A DNA stretch of 37,606 nucleotides, taken from positions 1 through 37,606 of the forward strand of contig CAAGLP010000098.1 in the NCBI GenBank assembly GCA_900770805.1, read 5' to 3'. The position numbers were made by a program, and so were the translations under genes. Shown piece by piece: positions 22,035 to 30,269 of the stretch. Position 1 is the first letter of the stretch. Every line of letters starts with the position of its first letter. A model generated the notes under the pieces. It was not told the origin of the DNA and did not search any database. It was given only the letters and a program-made list of their open reading frames with translations. Source of the DNA: an uncultured Paraprevotella sp. (GTDB taxonomy: Bacteria > Bacteroidota > Bacteroidia > Bacteroidales > Bacteroidaceae).

Positions 22035-24014
22035 TTATGCGTCGATGTTTGCAAAGGTTGCGTTCTGTTCGATGAACTCGCGACGTGGTGCTACATCCTC
22101 GCCCATGAGCATGGAGAATACGTAGTCGGCCTGTGCAGCATCGTCAATGGTTACCTGCTTCAGTAGACGACGTTCAGGATCCATGGTGGTTTCCCAAAGT
22201 TGGTCGGGGTTCATCTCGCCAAGACCTTTGTAACGCTGTGTGTGGATGGCATCTTCGCGGCCGTTACCATAGGTCTGGATGAAGCGTAGTCGGCTGGCCT
22301 CGTCGTAGCAGTACTCCTCGTGCTTGCCGATGGTGCAACGATAGAGTGGAGGTGTGGCGATGTAGAGATGACCGTTACGGATGAGTTCGGGCATATAGCG
22401 GTAGAACAATGTCATCAGAAGGGTGTCGATGTGTGAACCATCGACGTCGGCATCGGTCATAATGATGGTCTTGTAATAGCGCAATTTGTCGTAGTTGGCC
22501 TCCTTGCTGTCTTCGCCCAAACCGAAGCGTACGCCCAGTGCCTGTATGATGTTGTTTACTTCCTCGTGCTCGAAAGCCTTGTGCCACATAACACGTTCCA
22601 CATTGAAGATCTTGCCTCGGATGGGCAGGATGGCTTGGAAATGGCGGTTACGTCCCTGCTTGGCACTACCACCTGCAGAGTCACCCTCGACAATGAAGAG
22701 CTCGCAGTTTGCTGCATCTCTATCAGAGCAGTCGGCCAGTTTGCCAGGCAGTCCGCCTCCGGCCATGGGAGACTTGCGCTGCACGTTTTCGCGCGCCTTG
22801 CGGGCTGCAACGCGTGCTGTAGCGGCCAGTATCACCTTGTCTACGATGATCTTTGCCTCGTGGGGATGTTCCTCCAGGTAGTTGCTGAGAGCTTCGCCTA
22901 CGGCCTGTTGTACGGCACCTGCAACTTCACTGTTGCCCAGCTTTGTCTTGGTCTGGCCCTCAAACTGAGGTTCTGATACCTTCACGCTGATAACTGCGGT
23001 AAGACCCTCGCGGAAGTCCTCGCCTGAAATTTCTACGTGGTTCTTGGCCAGTTTTTCCAGTTCCTTCACGCACTGCTTCTCGGCATAGCCTTTCAGTGTA
23101 CGTGTCAGAGCGGTGCGGAAACCCTGTAGGTGTGTACCGCCTTCTATGGTGTTGATGTTGTTTACGTAAGAATGCAGGTTCTCTGAATAGCCGGTATTGT
23201 ACATGATGGCTATCTCGATGGGTACACCCTGCTTTTCAGTGTTCAGGTAGATGACATCGTTGATAAGGCGTGTGCGTGTGCTGTCGATGTAGCGTACGAA
23301 ATCGCGCAGGCCACCTTCGCTGTAGAATACTTCCTTGCGAATTCCTTCTATGCCGGAGGCCTCGTTTACGTCCAGACGCATGTCGGTGAGGGTGATATGG
23401 ATACCAGCATTCAGGTATGCCAGCTCACGCATGCGGTTGGCCAGAATGTCGTATTCGTATATGGTGGTGGTGAAAATTTCAGCATCGGGCCAGAATTGCT
23501 GGCGTGTACCGCGCAGATCTGTTTCGCCTACTACTGCTACAGGAGCATCGGGCTTGCCTTGACGGTACTGCTGCTGGTATATCTTACCATCGCGGAATAC
23601 CTGTGAAAGCATCTTTTGTGAGAGAGCGTTCACGCAGCTTACACCTACACCGTGCAAACCGCCGGAAACCTTGTAGGAACCTTTGTCGAACTTACCACCG
23701 GCGTGCAGTACGGTCATTACAACCTCCAGTGCGCTCTTTCCCTCTTTCTCGTGCATGTCCACGGGGATACCGCGACCATTGTCCTGCACGGTTATGCTAT
23801 TGTCTTCGTTAATCGTTACCTCGATGTGTGTACAATATCCGGCCAGTGCCTCGTCGATGGAGTTGTCCACAGTCTCGTAAACGAGGTGATGCAGACCCTT
23901 CTTGCTGATGTCGCCGATGTACATGGCGGGGCGCTTGCGTACAGCTTCCAAACCCTCAAGAACCTGGATGTTGGAGGCGCTGTAATTGGAATTGTTTGTC
24001 ATTGTCTCTTCCAT
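22035..24014 (-). CDS. gyrB: DNA gyrase subunit B
   Basis: ATPase subunit of the A2B2 gyrase that puts negative supercoils into DNA. 659 residues, in the usual range for Bacteroidales GyrB, without the large insertion of proteobacterial GyrB. Domain order: GHKL ATPase (about 15-235: VRKRPAMYIGD, SIDEALAGY, DNGRGIPVD, GLHGVGVSCVNAL), transducer domain (235-400), TOPRIM domain with metal-binding EGDSAGGSAKQGR and DADVDGSHIDTLL, and the C-terminal tail (RYKGLGEMNPDQLWETTMDP). Met at 24002 is an alternative start. A TATCTTTG element lies 26 bp upstream and a strong terminator follows, so it is a single-gene unit. Confidence 0.97.
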   Translation of the reverse strand: MEETMTNNSNYSASNIQVLEGLEAVRKRPAMYIGDISKKGLHHLVYETVDNSIDEALAGYCTHIEVTINEDNSITVQDNGRGIPVDMHEKEGKSALEVVMTVLHAGGKFDKGSYKVSGGLHGVGVSCVNALSQKMLSQVFRDGKIYQQQYRQGKPDAPVAVVGETDLRGTRQQFWPDAEIFTTTIYEYDILANRMRELAYLNAGIHITLTDMRLDVNEASGIEGIRKEVFYSEGGLRDFVRYIDSTRTRLINDVIYLNTEKQGVPIEIAIMYNTGYSENLHSYVNNINTIEGGTHLQGFRTALTRTLKGYAEKQCVKELEKLAKNHVEISGEDFREGLTAVISVKVSEPQFEGQTKTKLGNSEVAGAVQQAVGEALSNYLEEHPHEAKIIVDKVILAATARVAARKARENVQRKSPMAGGGLPGKLADCSDRDAANCELFIVEGDSAGGSAKQGRNRHFQAILPIRGKIFNVERVMWHKAFEHEEVNNIIQALGVRFGLGEDSKEANYDKLRYYKTIIMTDADVDGSHIDTLLMTLFYRYMPELIRNGHLYIATPPLYRCTIGKHEEYCYDEASRLRFIQTYGNGREDAIHTQRYKGLGEMNPDQLWETTMDPERRLLKQVTIDDAAQADYVFSMLMGEDVAPRREFIEQNATFANIDA

Positions 24015-24040
24015 TGTGTCTAATGTCTATTATACGGGTA

Positions 24041-24048
24041 CAAAGATA
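24041..24048 (-). promoter_or_regulatory. -7 element (TATCTTTG) for gyrB
   Basis: The minus strand reads TATCTTTG, matching TAnnTTTG, 26 bp before the gyrB ATG. The short leader that this implies fits the start at 24014. AT-rich DNA (a run of A just beyond it) flanks the element. Confidence 0.6.
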
Positions 24049-24141
24049 CAAAAAAAAGGTGAGAATCTGAATGTTATACGCAGACTTTTTTAGACTCTTT
24101 TGGTGATAAAAATCAGGCGGCGTGCAAGGTACAGAATACAG

Positions 24142-24169
24142 AAAACGGCCTCCTTCGCAGGAAGCCGTT
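24142..24169 (-). terminator. Terminator of the tRNA-Glu-rpsT unit
   Basis: AACGGC and GCCGTT arms (24144-24149 and 24164-24169), extended by a second 4-bp stem (TCCT/AGGA) beyond one mismatch, close loop TCGC. On the minus strand it is followed by TTTTCTG. It lies 36 bp after the rpsT stop and before the gyrB promoter. Confidence 0.75.
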
Positions 24170-24204
24170 ATATTTTTCTGTCTTTCTAAGAGAATCTCGA
24201 TAGA

Positions 24205-24459
24205 TTAACCCAACTTCTGGATGTGATGAGTCAACTTGCTCTTCAGATTAGAAGCCTTGTTCTTGTGGATTACGTTAATCTTAGCCAACTTGTCCAAAGC
24301 CTTCTGAACGCTGGGGTACATCTCGATAGCTGCAGCCTTGTCTGTGGTAGCACGCAACTTGCGTACAGCATTACGCATGGTCTTGGCGTAATATCTGTTG
24401 TGGAGTCTTCTCTTCTGCTCCTGACGGATTCTCTTTAAAGATGACTTGTGGTTTGCCAT
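24205..24459 (-). CDS. rpsT: 30S ribosomal protein S20
   Basis: An 84-residue basic, all-helical small-subunit protein that binds 16S rRNA early in assembly. The typical S20 opening MANHKSSLKRIRQEQKRRL is present, with the NR..K..MRNAVRKL helix and a Lys-rich end (NKASNLKSKLTHHIQKLG). Length and sequence fit the family fully. It starts 32 bp after the 3' end of a tRNA-Glu gene on the same strand and has no promoter motif of its own, so it is probably released from a joint tRNA-rpsT transcript. S20 usually represses its own translation; no such site can be pointed out here. Confidence 0.96.
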   Translation of the reverse strand: MANHKSSLKRIRQEQKRRLHNRYYAKTMRNAVRKLRATTDKAAAIEMYPSVQKALDKLAKINVIHKNKASNLKSKLTHHIQKLG

Positions 24460-24491
24460 GTCTTACTTAATCTATTTCTTTTTTACTTATG

Positions 24492-24563
24492 TAGTCCCTA
24501 GGAGAGTCGAACTCCTCTTTAGAGAATGAAAATCTCTCGTCCTAACCGATAGACGAAGGGACC
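24492..24563 (-). tRNA. trnE: tRNA-Glu (anticodon UUC)
   Basis: 72 bases without encoded CCA fold as a full cloverleaf: acceptor GGTCCCT/AGGGACT (first pair is G-U), D arm GTCT/GGAC with loop ATCGGTTA, anticodon stem AGAGA/TCTCT with loop TTTTCAT (anticodon TTC), 4-base variable loop AAAG, T stem AGGAG/CTCCT with loop TTCGACT, and discriminator A. It is followed by rpsT on the same strand and preceded by a promoter element at 24618-24625. Confidence 0.95.
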
Positions 24564-24617
24564 TTACCTTCGGCTTTTATGCCAGTGCTTAAACGGCGTT
24601 GTTGCGTTTTTGCGGTG

Positions 24618-24625
24618 CAAAGGTA
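24618..24625 (-). promoter_or_regulatory. -7 element (TACCTTTG) for tRNA-Glu and rpsT
   Basis: The minus strand reads TACCTTTG, matching TAnnTTTG, 54 bp before the tRNA 5' end. The rest of the gap up to recO (24626-24750) is AT-rich and shows no other supported element; recO must start from within it. Confidence 0.5.
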
Positions 24626-24750
24626 CGCCTAATCTTTGAATTGACAAAATATTTTAGAAAAAAAATGCGTCTAATGCCGTAATTTTTATGTTTTTGCCTC
24701 GCTTTAAAGCTAATTTGGGTAAATTCGCATGATTAATTTGATACGAGAGC

Positions 24751-25473
24751 ATGCAAACGACAAAAGGTATAGTATTGAGGGTAATTCGCTATAGTGACAG
24801 CCGTATTATAGTTACTCTTTTTACAGAGCATTATGGTATGTTGTCTGCTGGTGTCAGGTTAGTACGTGGAGGACGTTCAGGAGGGAGAAGTGCCTTGTGG
24901 CAGGTACTTAATGTTGTGGAGATGAGTGTGGATTATCGTCCGGCTAACGAGTTACAGAAAATTTCCGATGTTTCCATTGCTGTTCCTTGGATGGAGTTGC
25001 CGTATAATCCGGTTAAAGCATCTATATCAATGTTCCTGGGTGATTTTCTTTACCATAGTCTTAGGGGCGAGGGTGAGAATCCGGCATTGTTCTCTTTTCT
25101 ATACAATTCGCTACATTGGCTGGATGAGGCCAATGGAAATGTTGCCAACTTTCATCTGTTGCTAATGATAAGGATGACCAGATTTCTGGGAATATGGCCG
25201 AGTATGGCTGGGTATGGCCGGAATATGGTCTACGACATGAAGAATGCTTGTTTCGCGTCAGTTCTACCTGTGCATGGTCAGTATCTTGAGGCGAAGTATG
25301 CCAGATGGATACCCTTGTTGTTGGAGATGGACTATTCCAGGATGCACAGATTAAGAATGACAAGAGAAGAACGATGGCACATGCTGGAGGTACTGTTGCA
25401 GTACTATCATTTGCATGTGCCATCGTTCGGTGAGTTGCAGAGTGTGGAGATTCTGCGGGAGCTGTTCTCTTGA
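24751..25473 (+). CDS. recO: DNA repair protein RecO
   Basis: Works with RecR (and RecF) to load RecA on SSB-coated DNA and to anneal strands. A 240-residue protein. The N-terminal OB fold (about 1-80) opens with the family motif TTKGIVLRVIRYSDSRIIV, then LFTEHYGMLSAGVR and RSGGRSALWQ. The helical C-terminal domain has FLGDFLYHSLRGEGENPALF and HLLLMIRMTRFLGIWP, typical of Bacteroidota RecO. Only one cysteine is present, so the zinc-binding site of some RecO proteins is absent. It is convergent with ftsZ with only 5 bp between the stop codons. No clear TAnnTTTG box is seen before it. Confidence 0.92.
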   Translation: MQTTKGIVLRVIRYSDSRIIVTLFTEHYGMLSAGVRLVRGGRSGGRSALWQVLNVVEMSVDYRPANELQKISDVSIAVPWMELPYNPVKASISMFLGDFLYHSLRGEGENPALFSFLYNSLHWLDEANGNVANFHLLLMIRMTRFLGIWPSMAGYGRNMVYDMKNACFASVLPVHGQYLEAKYARWIPLLLEMDYSRMHRLRMTREERWHMLEVLLQYYHLHVPSFGELQSVEILRELFS

Positions 25474-25478
25474 CAGTC

Positions 25479-26741
25479 TTATCCGATGCAGTCGTTTTTC
25501 AGACGGTTCAAGTCTTCCTTGCTGCGGCGGCAGGTAGGTGTGGCATCAACTCTTGAGATGATGTCGTCGTTGTCCATGTTGTCTGCCGAGTAGATGAAGA
25601 TATTGTGGTGGCGACGCTTGTTGACTTTGTTTCCGTCCTGATAGTATTGGTTTCTCCTTTCCTCGTTATTCTCTATGCGCTCCTGGTCTTCCTGACTAAT
25701 CTTGTATATCTTGGCTTCCTGGTGGTTGTTCATTTCATTTATGCTCTGCAGACCGAAACCAGTAGCAAGCAAGGTGATTTTTACTTTACTGCCAAGTGTG
25801 GAGTCGGTGGCCAAGCCCCATTTTGTCTCCACATCGTGACGGAACTTACCCATGAAGTCGTGGATCTCATTCATCTCTTCCATCATGAGGGAACTATGCT
25901 CATCGTCGGCGCAGAAATTGATGTTGAGCAGTACCTTCTTGGAGTTGAAGATATCGTTGTGGTTCAGCAACGGTGATTTCAGAGCCTCGTCCAAAGCCTT
26001 TGTGACACGATTTTCGCCTTCACCGTAACCGGTACTCATTATGGCAACACCACCATCTTTCAATACAGTTGTGACGTCCTCGAAGTCCAGGTTCATGATA
26101 CCATGCATGGTGATGATTTCCGCAATGCTCTTGGCTGCCACGGTCAGAGTGTCATCAGCCTTGGCGAATGCATTGATGACGGTGAGTTCGGTGTAGATTT
26201 CGCGCAGACGCTCGTTGTTGATGACAAGTAGGGCGTCGACATGCTTGGAGATTTCTTCTACACCATCCAGTGCCTGGTCTATCTTTTTCTTGCCTTCAAA
26301 CTTGAAGGGGATAGTAACGATGCCTACGGTGAGTATGCCGGCCTCCTTAGCACAGCGTGCAATGATGGGTGCAGCGCCTGTACCTGTACCACCACCCATA
26401 CCTGCAGTGATGAAGACCATGCGAGTTCCGTCGTTGAGCATTTCTTTAATGGCGTCAATACTCTCTTCCGCTGCGCAACGAGCTTTCTCGGGACGGTTAC
26501 CCGCTCCCAGGCCATCGCTACCCAACTGGAGATGGTTAGGCACGGCAGAGTCGTCAAGCGCTTTCTTGTCAGTATTGCAAACTACGTAGGAAACGTCGTG
26601 TATGCCTTCGCGGTACATGTGATTGACGGCATTGCCACCACCGCCTCCCACACCAATTACCTTGATGATGCAGTTGTTTGTTTTTGGAAGGTCGACGATA
26701 GGAAGTCCCATGTCGAAATTGATATCTTGCTGGTAGTCCAT
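25479..26741 (-). CDS. ftsZ: Cell division protein FtsZ
   Basis: Tubulin-like GTPase that forms the Z ring. 420 residues. The GTP-binding core shows KVIGVGGGGGNAVNHM, the tubulin signature GGGTGTGAAP, and the T7 catalytic loop NLDFEDV. Residues about 330-395 are a charged linker, and the C-terminal region (DDIISRVDATPTCRRS...) is the Bacteroidales-type membrane-anchor-binding peptide, different from the enterobacterial one. It is the last gene of the dcw cluster, 27 bp after ftsA. There is no terminator between it and convergent recO. Confidence 0.97.
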   Translation of the reverse strand: MDYQQDINFDMGLPIVDLPKTNNCIIKVIGVGGGGGNAVNHMYREGIHDVSYVVCNTDKKALDDSAVPNHLQLGSDGLGAGNRPEKARCAAEESIDAIKEMLNDGTRMVFITAGMGGGTGTGAAPIIARCAKEAGILTVGIVTIPFKFEGKKKIDQALDGVEEISKHVDALLVINNERLREIYTELTVINAFAKADDTLTVAAKSIAEIITMHGIMNLDFEDVTTVLKDGGVAIMSTGYGEGENRVTKALDEALKSPLLNHNDIFNSKKVLLNINFCADDEHSSLMMEEMNEIHDFMGKFRHDVETKWGLATDSTLGSKVKITLLATGFGLQSINEMNNHQEAKIYKISQEDQERIENNEERRNQYYQDGNKVNKRRHHNIFIYSADNMDNDDIISRVDATPTCRRSKEDLNRLKNDCIG

Positions 26742-26768
26742 AATAGTGATTGCTTAGATAGTGTTTTG

Positions 26769-28145
26769 TTATTCTTCGTCAGTGACGGCGTCCTTAATGA
26801 TCTGCCAGAAAGAACGCTTTTTCTTTTTCTGCTCTTGTTCCTCCTCCTGAGCGTTTTCCTCTTCTTCTACATGGGTGGTGGAGAGGTTGTCCTGCTTCTC
26901 AGTATCTTGTGTTGTGTCGGGAGTTTGCTTCTTGTCTTCTTCCGTTGGGGCATCTGAATTGTTGTCTTTATCCGATTCAGGTTGGAAGGTGACGCAGTTC
27001 TGGTCGCCGTGCAACAATAGTGAAATGATGTTGTTGATGCGACCGTTGTCTGGAACATATATGGTAGTTGTCATGCAGACGTCCGCCTGCATGCCTTTTA
27101 CAATGCGTATCTGCTTATCTCTCTTATTAACCTGTTTGAAGGCTTCGCTAAGGGAAGCAATCTGTGCACCTCCACCGGTGAAAATTATACCAGACGTTAA
27201 CTTTTCACTATCTTCTTCAAGTTGTGCCCATACGTTGTGGAGTATTTCCTCGTATCTTGCTTCTATGATTTCGCAAAGGCGGCTTTCGTTGGTCTCTCTG
27301 CCGTGTGACAGTTGCAAGACTTTGTTCTGGATACCTTCGTAGTCTTCATACCAGGCATGTCCGTATTTAATCTTCAGACTCTCTGCCTCTTCAACTTCTA
27401 TTTTGAGGCAATGGGCTATATCCATGGTAGCATTGTGGGAACCCATAGGGATAACCACCAACTTGCGCAGAATATTGTTGGAGTATATGCTGACTGTTGT
27501 GGTATCTGCACCTAAATCCACCAATGCGCAACCGGAACGCTTTTCGCTGGCACTTAATATGGAATCGCCAAGAGCGAGTGGGGTGATAAGCAGTTCGGCA
27601 ATCTCGTAACCGGCACTATTAACACAATTCTCAATGTTCTCTGCCAGAGAGTTACGTGCGATGATGTTCAGGAAGTTGGCTTCCAACTGCTCAACCTGCA
27701 TGCCAACGATATCGGTGTCGGGAACAGCTCTGTTGCCAACCTTGTACTCCTGAGGTATTACCTCCAGAATTTCAGAGTTGGTATAGACCACACCACGGTT
27801 TGTGTCCATAAGTTGGTCAATAAGTCCATTGGAAATCTGTGTTTTCTCGGTGAAGGCACGCTGGATATGGTTGTGCACCGAATGGAGTGATTGACCACTC
27901 AGACCTACATAAATGCGTGAGATGGTTTGCCCGAGCTGCAAGCCAATCTGTCCCAGTACGCGTGAGATGGCTTGTGTAGTCTTGTCGATGTTGTCGATGA
28001 TGCCTTTGCGAATGCAGTTTGCTGCATTCTCCTCGGCAAAGGCGAGAACTTGCATTGTCCCGTCGGGCATGCGTTGTCCTGCAATAGCACGGATGGAAGT
28101 TGTCGCCAGTTCCAATGCTACGATGATGTCCTTGTCTGCTGCCAT
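26769..28145 (-). CDS. ftsA: Cell division protein FtsA
   Basis: Actin-like protein that ties FtsZ filaments to the membrane. 458 residues. Actin-fold motifs: IIVALELATTSIRAIAG (phosphate 1), CALVDLGADTTTVSIY (phosphate 2) and GIIFTGGGAQIASL (adenosine motif). The SHS2 1C domain lies at about 85-165. From about 390 a long acidic, Gln/Glu/Thr-rich disordered stretch leads to KKKKRSFWQIIKDAVTDEE, the amphipathic membrane-targeting helix. That linker is much longer than in E. coli FtsA (420 residues in total). It lies 14 bp after ftsQ and 27 bp before ftsZ in the expected order. Confidence 0.96.
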   Translation of the reverse strand: MAADKDIIVALELATTSIRAIAGQRMPDGTMQVLAFAEENAANCIRKGIIDNIDKTTQAISRVLGQIGLQLGQTISRIYVGLSGQSLHSVHNHIQRAFTEKTQISNGLIDQLMDTNRGVVYTNSEILEVIPQEYKVGNRAVPDTDIVGMQVEQLEANFLNIIARNSLAENIENCVNSAGYEIAELLITPLALGDSILSASEKRSGCALVDLGADTTTVSIYSNNILRKLVVIPMGSHNATMDIAHCLKIEVEEAESLKIKYGHAWYEDYEGIQNKVLQLSHGRETNESRLCEIIEARYEEILHNVWAQLEEDSEKLTSGIIFTGGGAQIASLSEAFKQVNKRDKQIRIVKGMQADVCMTTTIYVPDNGRINNIISLLLHGDQNCVTFQPESDKDNNSDAPTEEDKKQTPDTTQDTEKQDNLSTTHVEEEENAQEEEQEQKKKKRSFWQIIKDAVTDEE

Positions 28146-28159
28146 AGTATATAGTGTCT

Positions 28160-28897
28160 TTATTTTATGTTCCTCTTAGTACAAACTACCTGATCAGCGT
28201 AATTCAGGTTTATGATGCTGTATTTGTTCCAACCGGCTTTGTCCAGTCCTTCTTTGTAGAAGGTTGATAGCCTTTCCATTTTGCCGGCAATGTCCTTTGG
28301 CTCTCCCAGAATGATGGTGTGGTCTCCGGACAAGGGAATCAATTCAACGTGCTTTTCGTTCTTTACGTATATCTGCTGGATATCCTTGTCCCATGGTGAG
28401 TGGTTGTTTATGTATGTTGCAATATCCAATAGTTTCTCTTTTGCGTATTGTTTGCTTATGTTTCCTGTTGCCAGACAAACGTCCAGTAGAAATACATTGG
28501 TCGGCATGTCGTTACCGTTTATGTCCATGTAGAAACTTTCTCCTTTGTCCGGCATGACATGAATGATGGGCTTGCGCGTGTTTATGCGTATGCACATCAA
28601 GTTGTCAGGGGTGTAGTAGCATATTACCGAGTCTACGTATGGACTTTTACTGATGTGCTTTTCAATGTTCTTGATATCAATGTCCTTGAGGGCAACGCCT
28701 TTTATAGGTATTTTAGTCTGTTCCAGTAGGCCCAGGATGAAGCGTGTGTTTACATAGTCGGTATTAGTGGAATCCTGAAGCAGGATTTCCACACCTGAGC
28801 ATATGCGTTTGTCTTCGTCGCGCGACAGGGTGCTGATGGCGAAGATTATGTATGCCAGGACTCCGGTCAGGAGCATTATTTTAATGACTATTTTCAT
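28160..28897 (-). CDS. ftsQ: Cell division protein FtsQ
   Basis: A bitopic divisome protein that links FtsB/FtsL with the septal synthase. 245 residues: a very short cytoplasmic end, one transmembrane helix (about 3-23, IKIMLLTGVLAYIIFAIS), a POTRA-like domain (about 40-115, with VDSVICYYTPDNLMCIRI) and a beta domain (about 120-240, SFYMDINGNDMP). Sequence conservation in FtsQ is low; the call rests on this layout plus the position murC-ftsQ-ftsA. It starts 4 bp after the murC stop and ends 14 bp before ftsA, so translation is probably coupled. Confidence 0.9.
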   Translation of the reverse strand: MKIVIKIMLLTGVLAYIIFAISTLSRDEDKRICSGVEILLQDSTNTDYVNTRFILGLLEQTKIPIKGVALKDIDIKNIEKHISKSPYVDSVICYYTPDNLMCIRINTRKPIIHVMPDKGESFYMDINGNDMPTNVFLLDVCLATGNISKQYAKEKLLDIATYINNHSPWDKDIQQIYVKNEKHVELIPLSGDHTIILGEPKDIAGKMERLSTFYKEGLDKAGWNKYSIINLNYADQVVCTKRNIK

Positions 28898-28901
28898 GTA
28901 A

Positions 28902-30260
28902 TTAGAGACTTAGCATGTTTGTTATATCCTGAGCGTAGTTCTCGATGTCTCCGGCTCCGAGGGTTACCAATACATCAAACTCGTTCTTGTTGACGTGCTT
29001 CAGAATATCTTCCTTCTTGCACATCTGCTTTTGTATATCCGGACGCAGATTGTCGAAAATCAGTTGTGATGTCACACCTGGAATAGGTTCTTCTCGTGCG
29101 GGGTAGATGTCGCATATAACCACGTCGTCCAATAGGGAAAGTGCATCGGCAAAGTCCTTGTAGAAGTCTCGTGTTCTGGAGTAGAGGTGTGGTTGGAAGA
29201 TGGCTCTGATTCGTCGACCTTCATATAGTTGTCTAATACTGAGAATACTTTGCTTGATTTCCTCAGGGTGATGGGCGTAGTCGGATATGTACACCATATC
29301 ATCTCTGCGTACATGGAAATCGAAACGACGATCCACACCACCAAAGCTCAGCATGGCTGCGCGTATTTCATCGGCTGTGACGCCGGCAACCTGTGCCAAA
29401 GCCATAGCTGCTATACCGTTGTCTATGTTGATGGCTACAGGGACACCCAGTTCAATGTCAGTGATATTCTCTATTGGAGACACTAAATCAAAGGTAATGC
29501 GACCATTGCCTATCTTTATGTTTTCGGCATGGAAATCACCTTCTTCCCTGCTGTAGTAATATGTTGTTACACCCTCTTGTGCGTTTGCCTTCATCTTCAT
29601 GCCGGTATGCATGATGAGGTATCCGCCGGGCATAATCAGACTGGTATATTTGGTGAACGACTCAAGATAAGCCTCCTCGGTACCATAGATATCCAGATGA
29701 TCGGCATCGGTGGAGGTTATGACTGTTGCCCATGGTGTGAGCCAATGGAATGAACGATCGAATTCGTCCGCCTCAATGACAACGTATGGACTATGCGCAG
29801 ACAATATGTAGTTGGTGCCGTAGTTTTTGGTTATACCTCCGAGGAAGGCATTGCAGTCCACGTGACTTTGGTGCAGGATGTGAGCTGCCATACTTGATGT
29901 AGTAGTTTTGCCGTGAGTTCCAGCAGCGCACAGACCTTTCAGCGAGTGGGTGAGTGTGCCAAGGACTTGTGCGCGTTTTTGCATGTCAAAGCCCTGCTCC
30001 TTAAAATAGTTCAGTTCTGTATGAGTCGCGGGAATTGCGGGCGTATATATCACGAGGCATTCATCCTTCTGCAAACATTCTGCAGGGATGAGGCTAATGT
30101 TATCTTCGTAGTGGATGACAGCGCCTTCTCGTTCCAATGTCTCGGTCAGTGGTGATGGAGTCTTGTCGTATCCTCCAACGAAGATTCCCGTGTTCAGGAA
30201 ATAGCGTGCAATGGCACTCATGCCAATGCCTCCGATACCTATGAAATATACTGCTTGCAT
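28902..30260 (-). CDS. murC: UDP-N-acetylmuramate-L-alanine ligase
   Basis: Adds L-alanine to UDP-MurNAc with ATP, the first peptide step of peptidoglycan synthesis in the cytoplasm. 452 residues. Three Mur-ligase domains: UDP-binding Rossmann domain opening YFIGIGGIGMSAIARYFL, ATP-binding domain with GTHGKTTTSSMAAHIL and IEADEFDRSF, and the C-terminal domain with DYAHHPEEIKQSI, whose His pair is typical of MurC. It lies 9 bp after murG and 4 bp before ftsQ. All key motifs are intact. Confidence 0.97.
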   Translation of the reverse strand: MQAVYFIGIGGIGMSAIARYFLNTGIFVGGYDKTPSPLTETLEREGAVIHYEDNISLIPAECLQKDECLVIYTPAIPATHTELNYFKEQGFDMQKRAQVLGTLTHSLKGLCAAGTHGKTTTSSMAAHILHQSHVDCNAFLGGITKNYGTNYILSAHSPYVVIEADEFDRSFHWLTPWATVITSTDADHLDIYGTEEAYLESFTKYTSLIMPGGYLIMHTGMKMKANAQEGVTTYYYSREEGDFHAENIKIGNGRITFDLVSPIENITDIELGVPVAINIDNGIAAMALAQVAGVTADEIRAAMLSFGGVDRRFDFHVRRDDMVYISDYAHHPEEIKQSILSIRQLYEGRRIRAIFQPHLYSRTRDFYKDFADALSLLDDVVICDIYPAREEPIPGVTSQLIFDNLRPDIQKQMCKKEDILKHVNKNEFDVLVTLGAGDIENYAQDITNMLSL

Positions 30261-30269
30261 ACGTGTCAG

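Noticed and set aside
24726..24745. TAATTTG before recO as a -7 promoter element
   Set aside because: It is one base short of TAnnTTTG and leaves almost no room for a leader, so the recO promoter is left unassigned.
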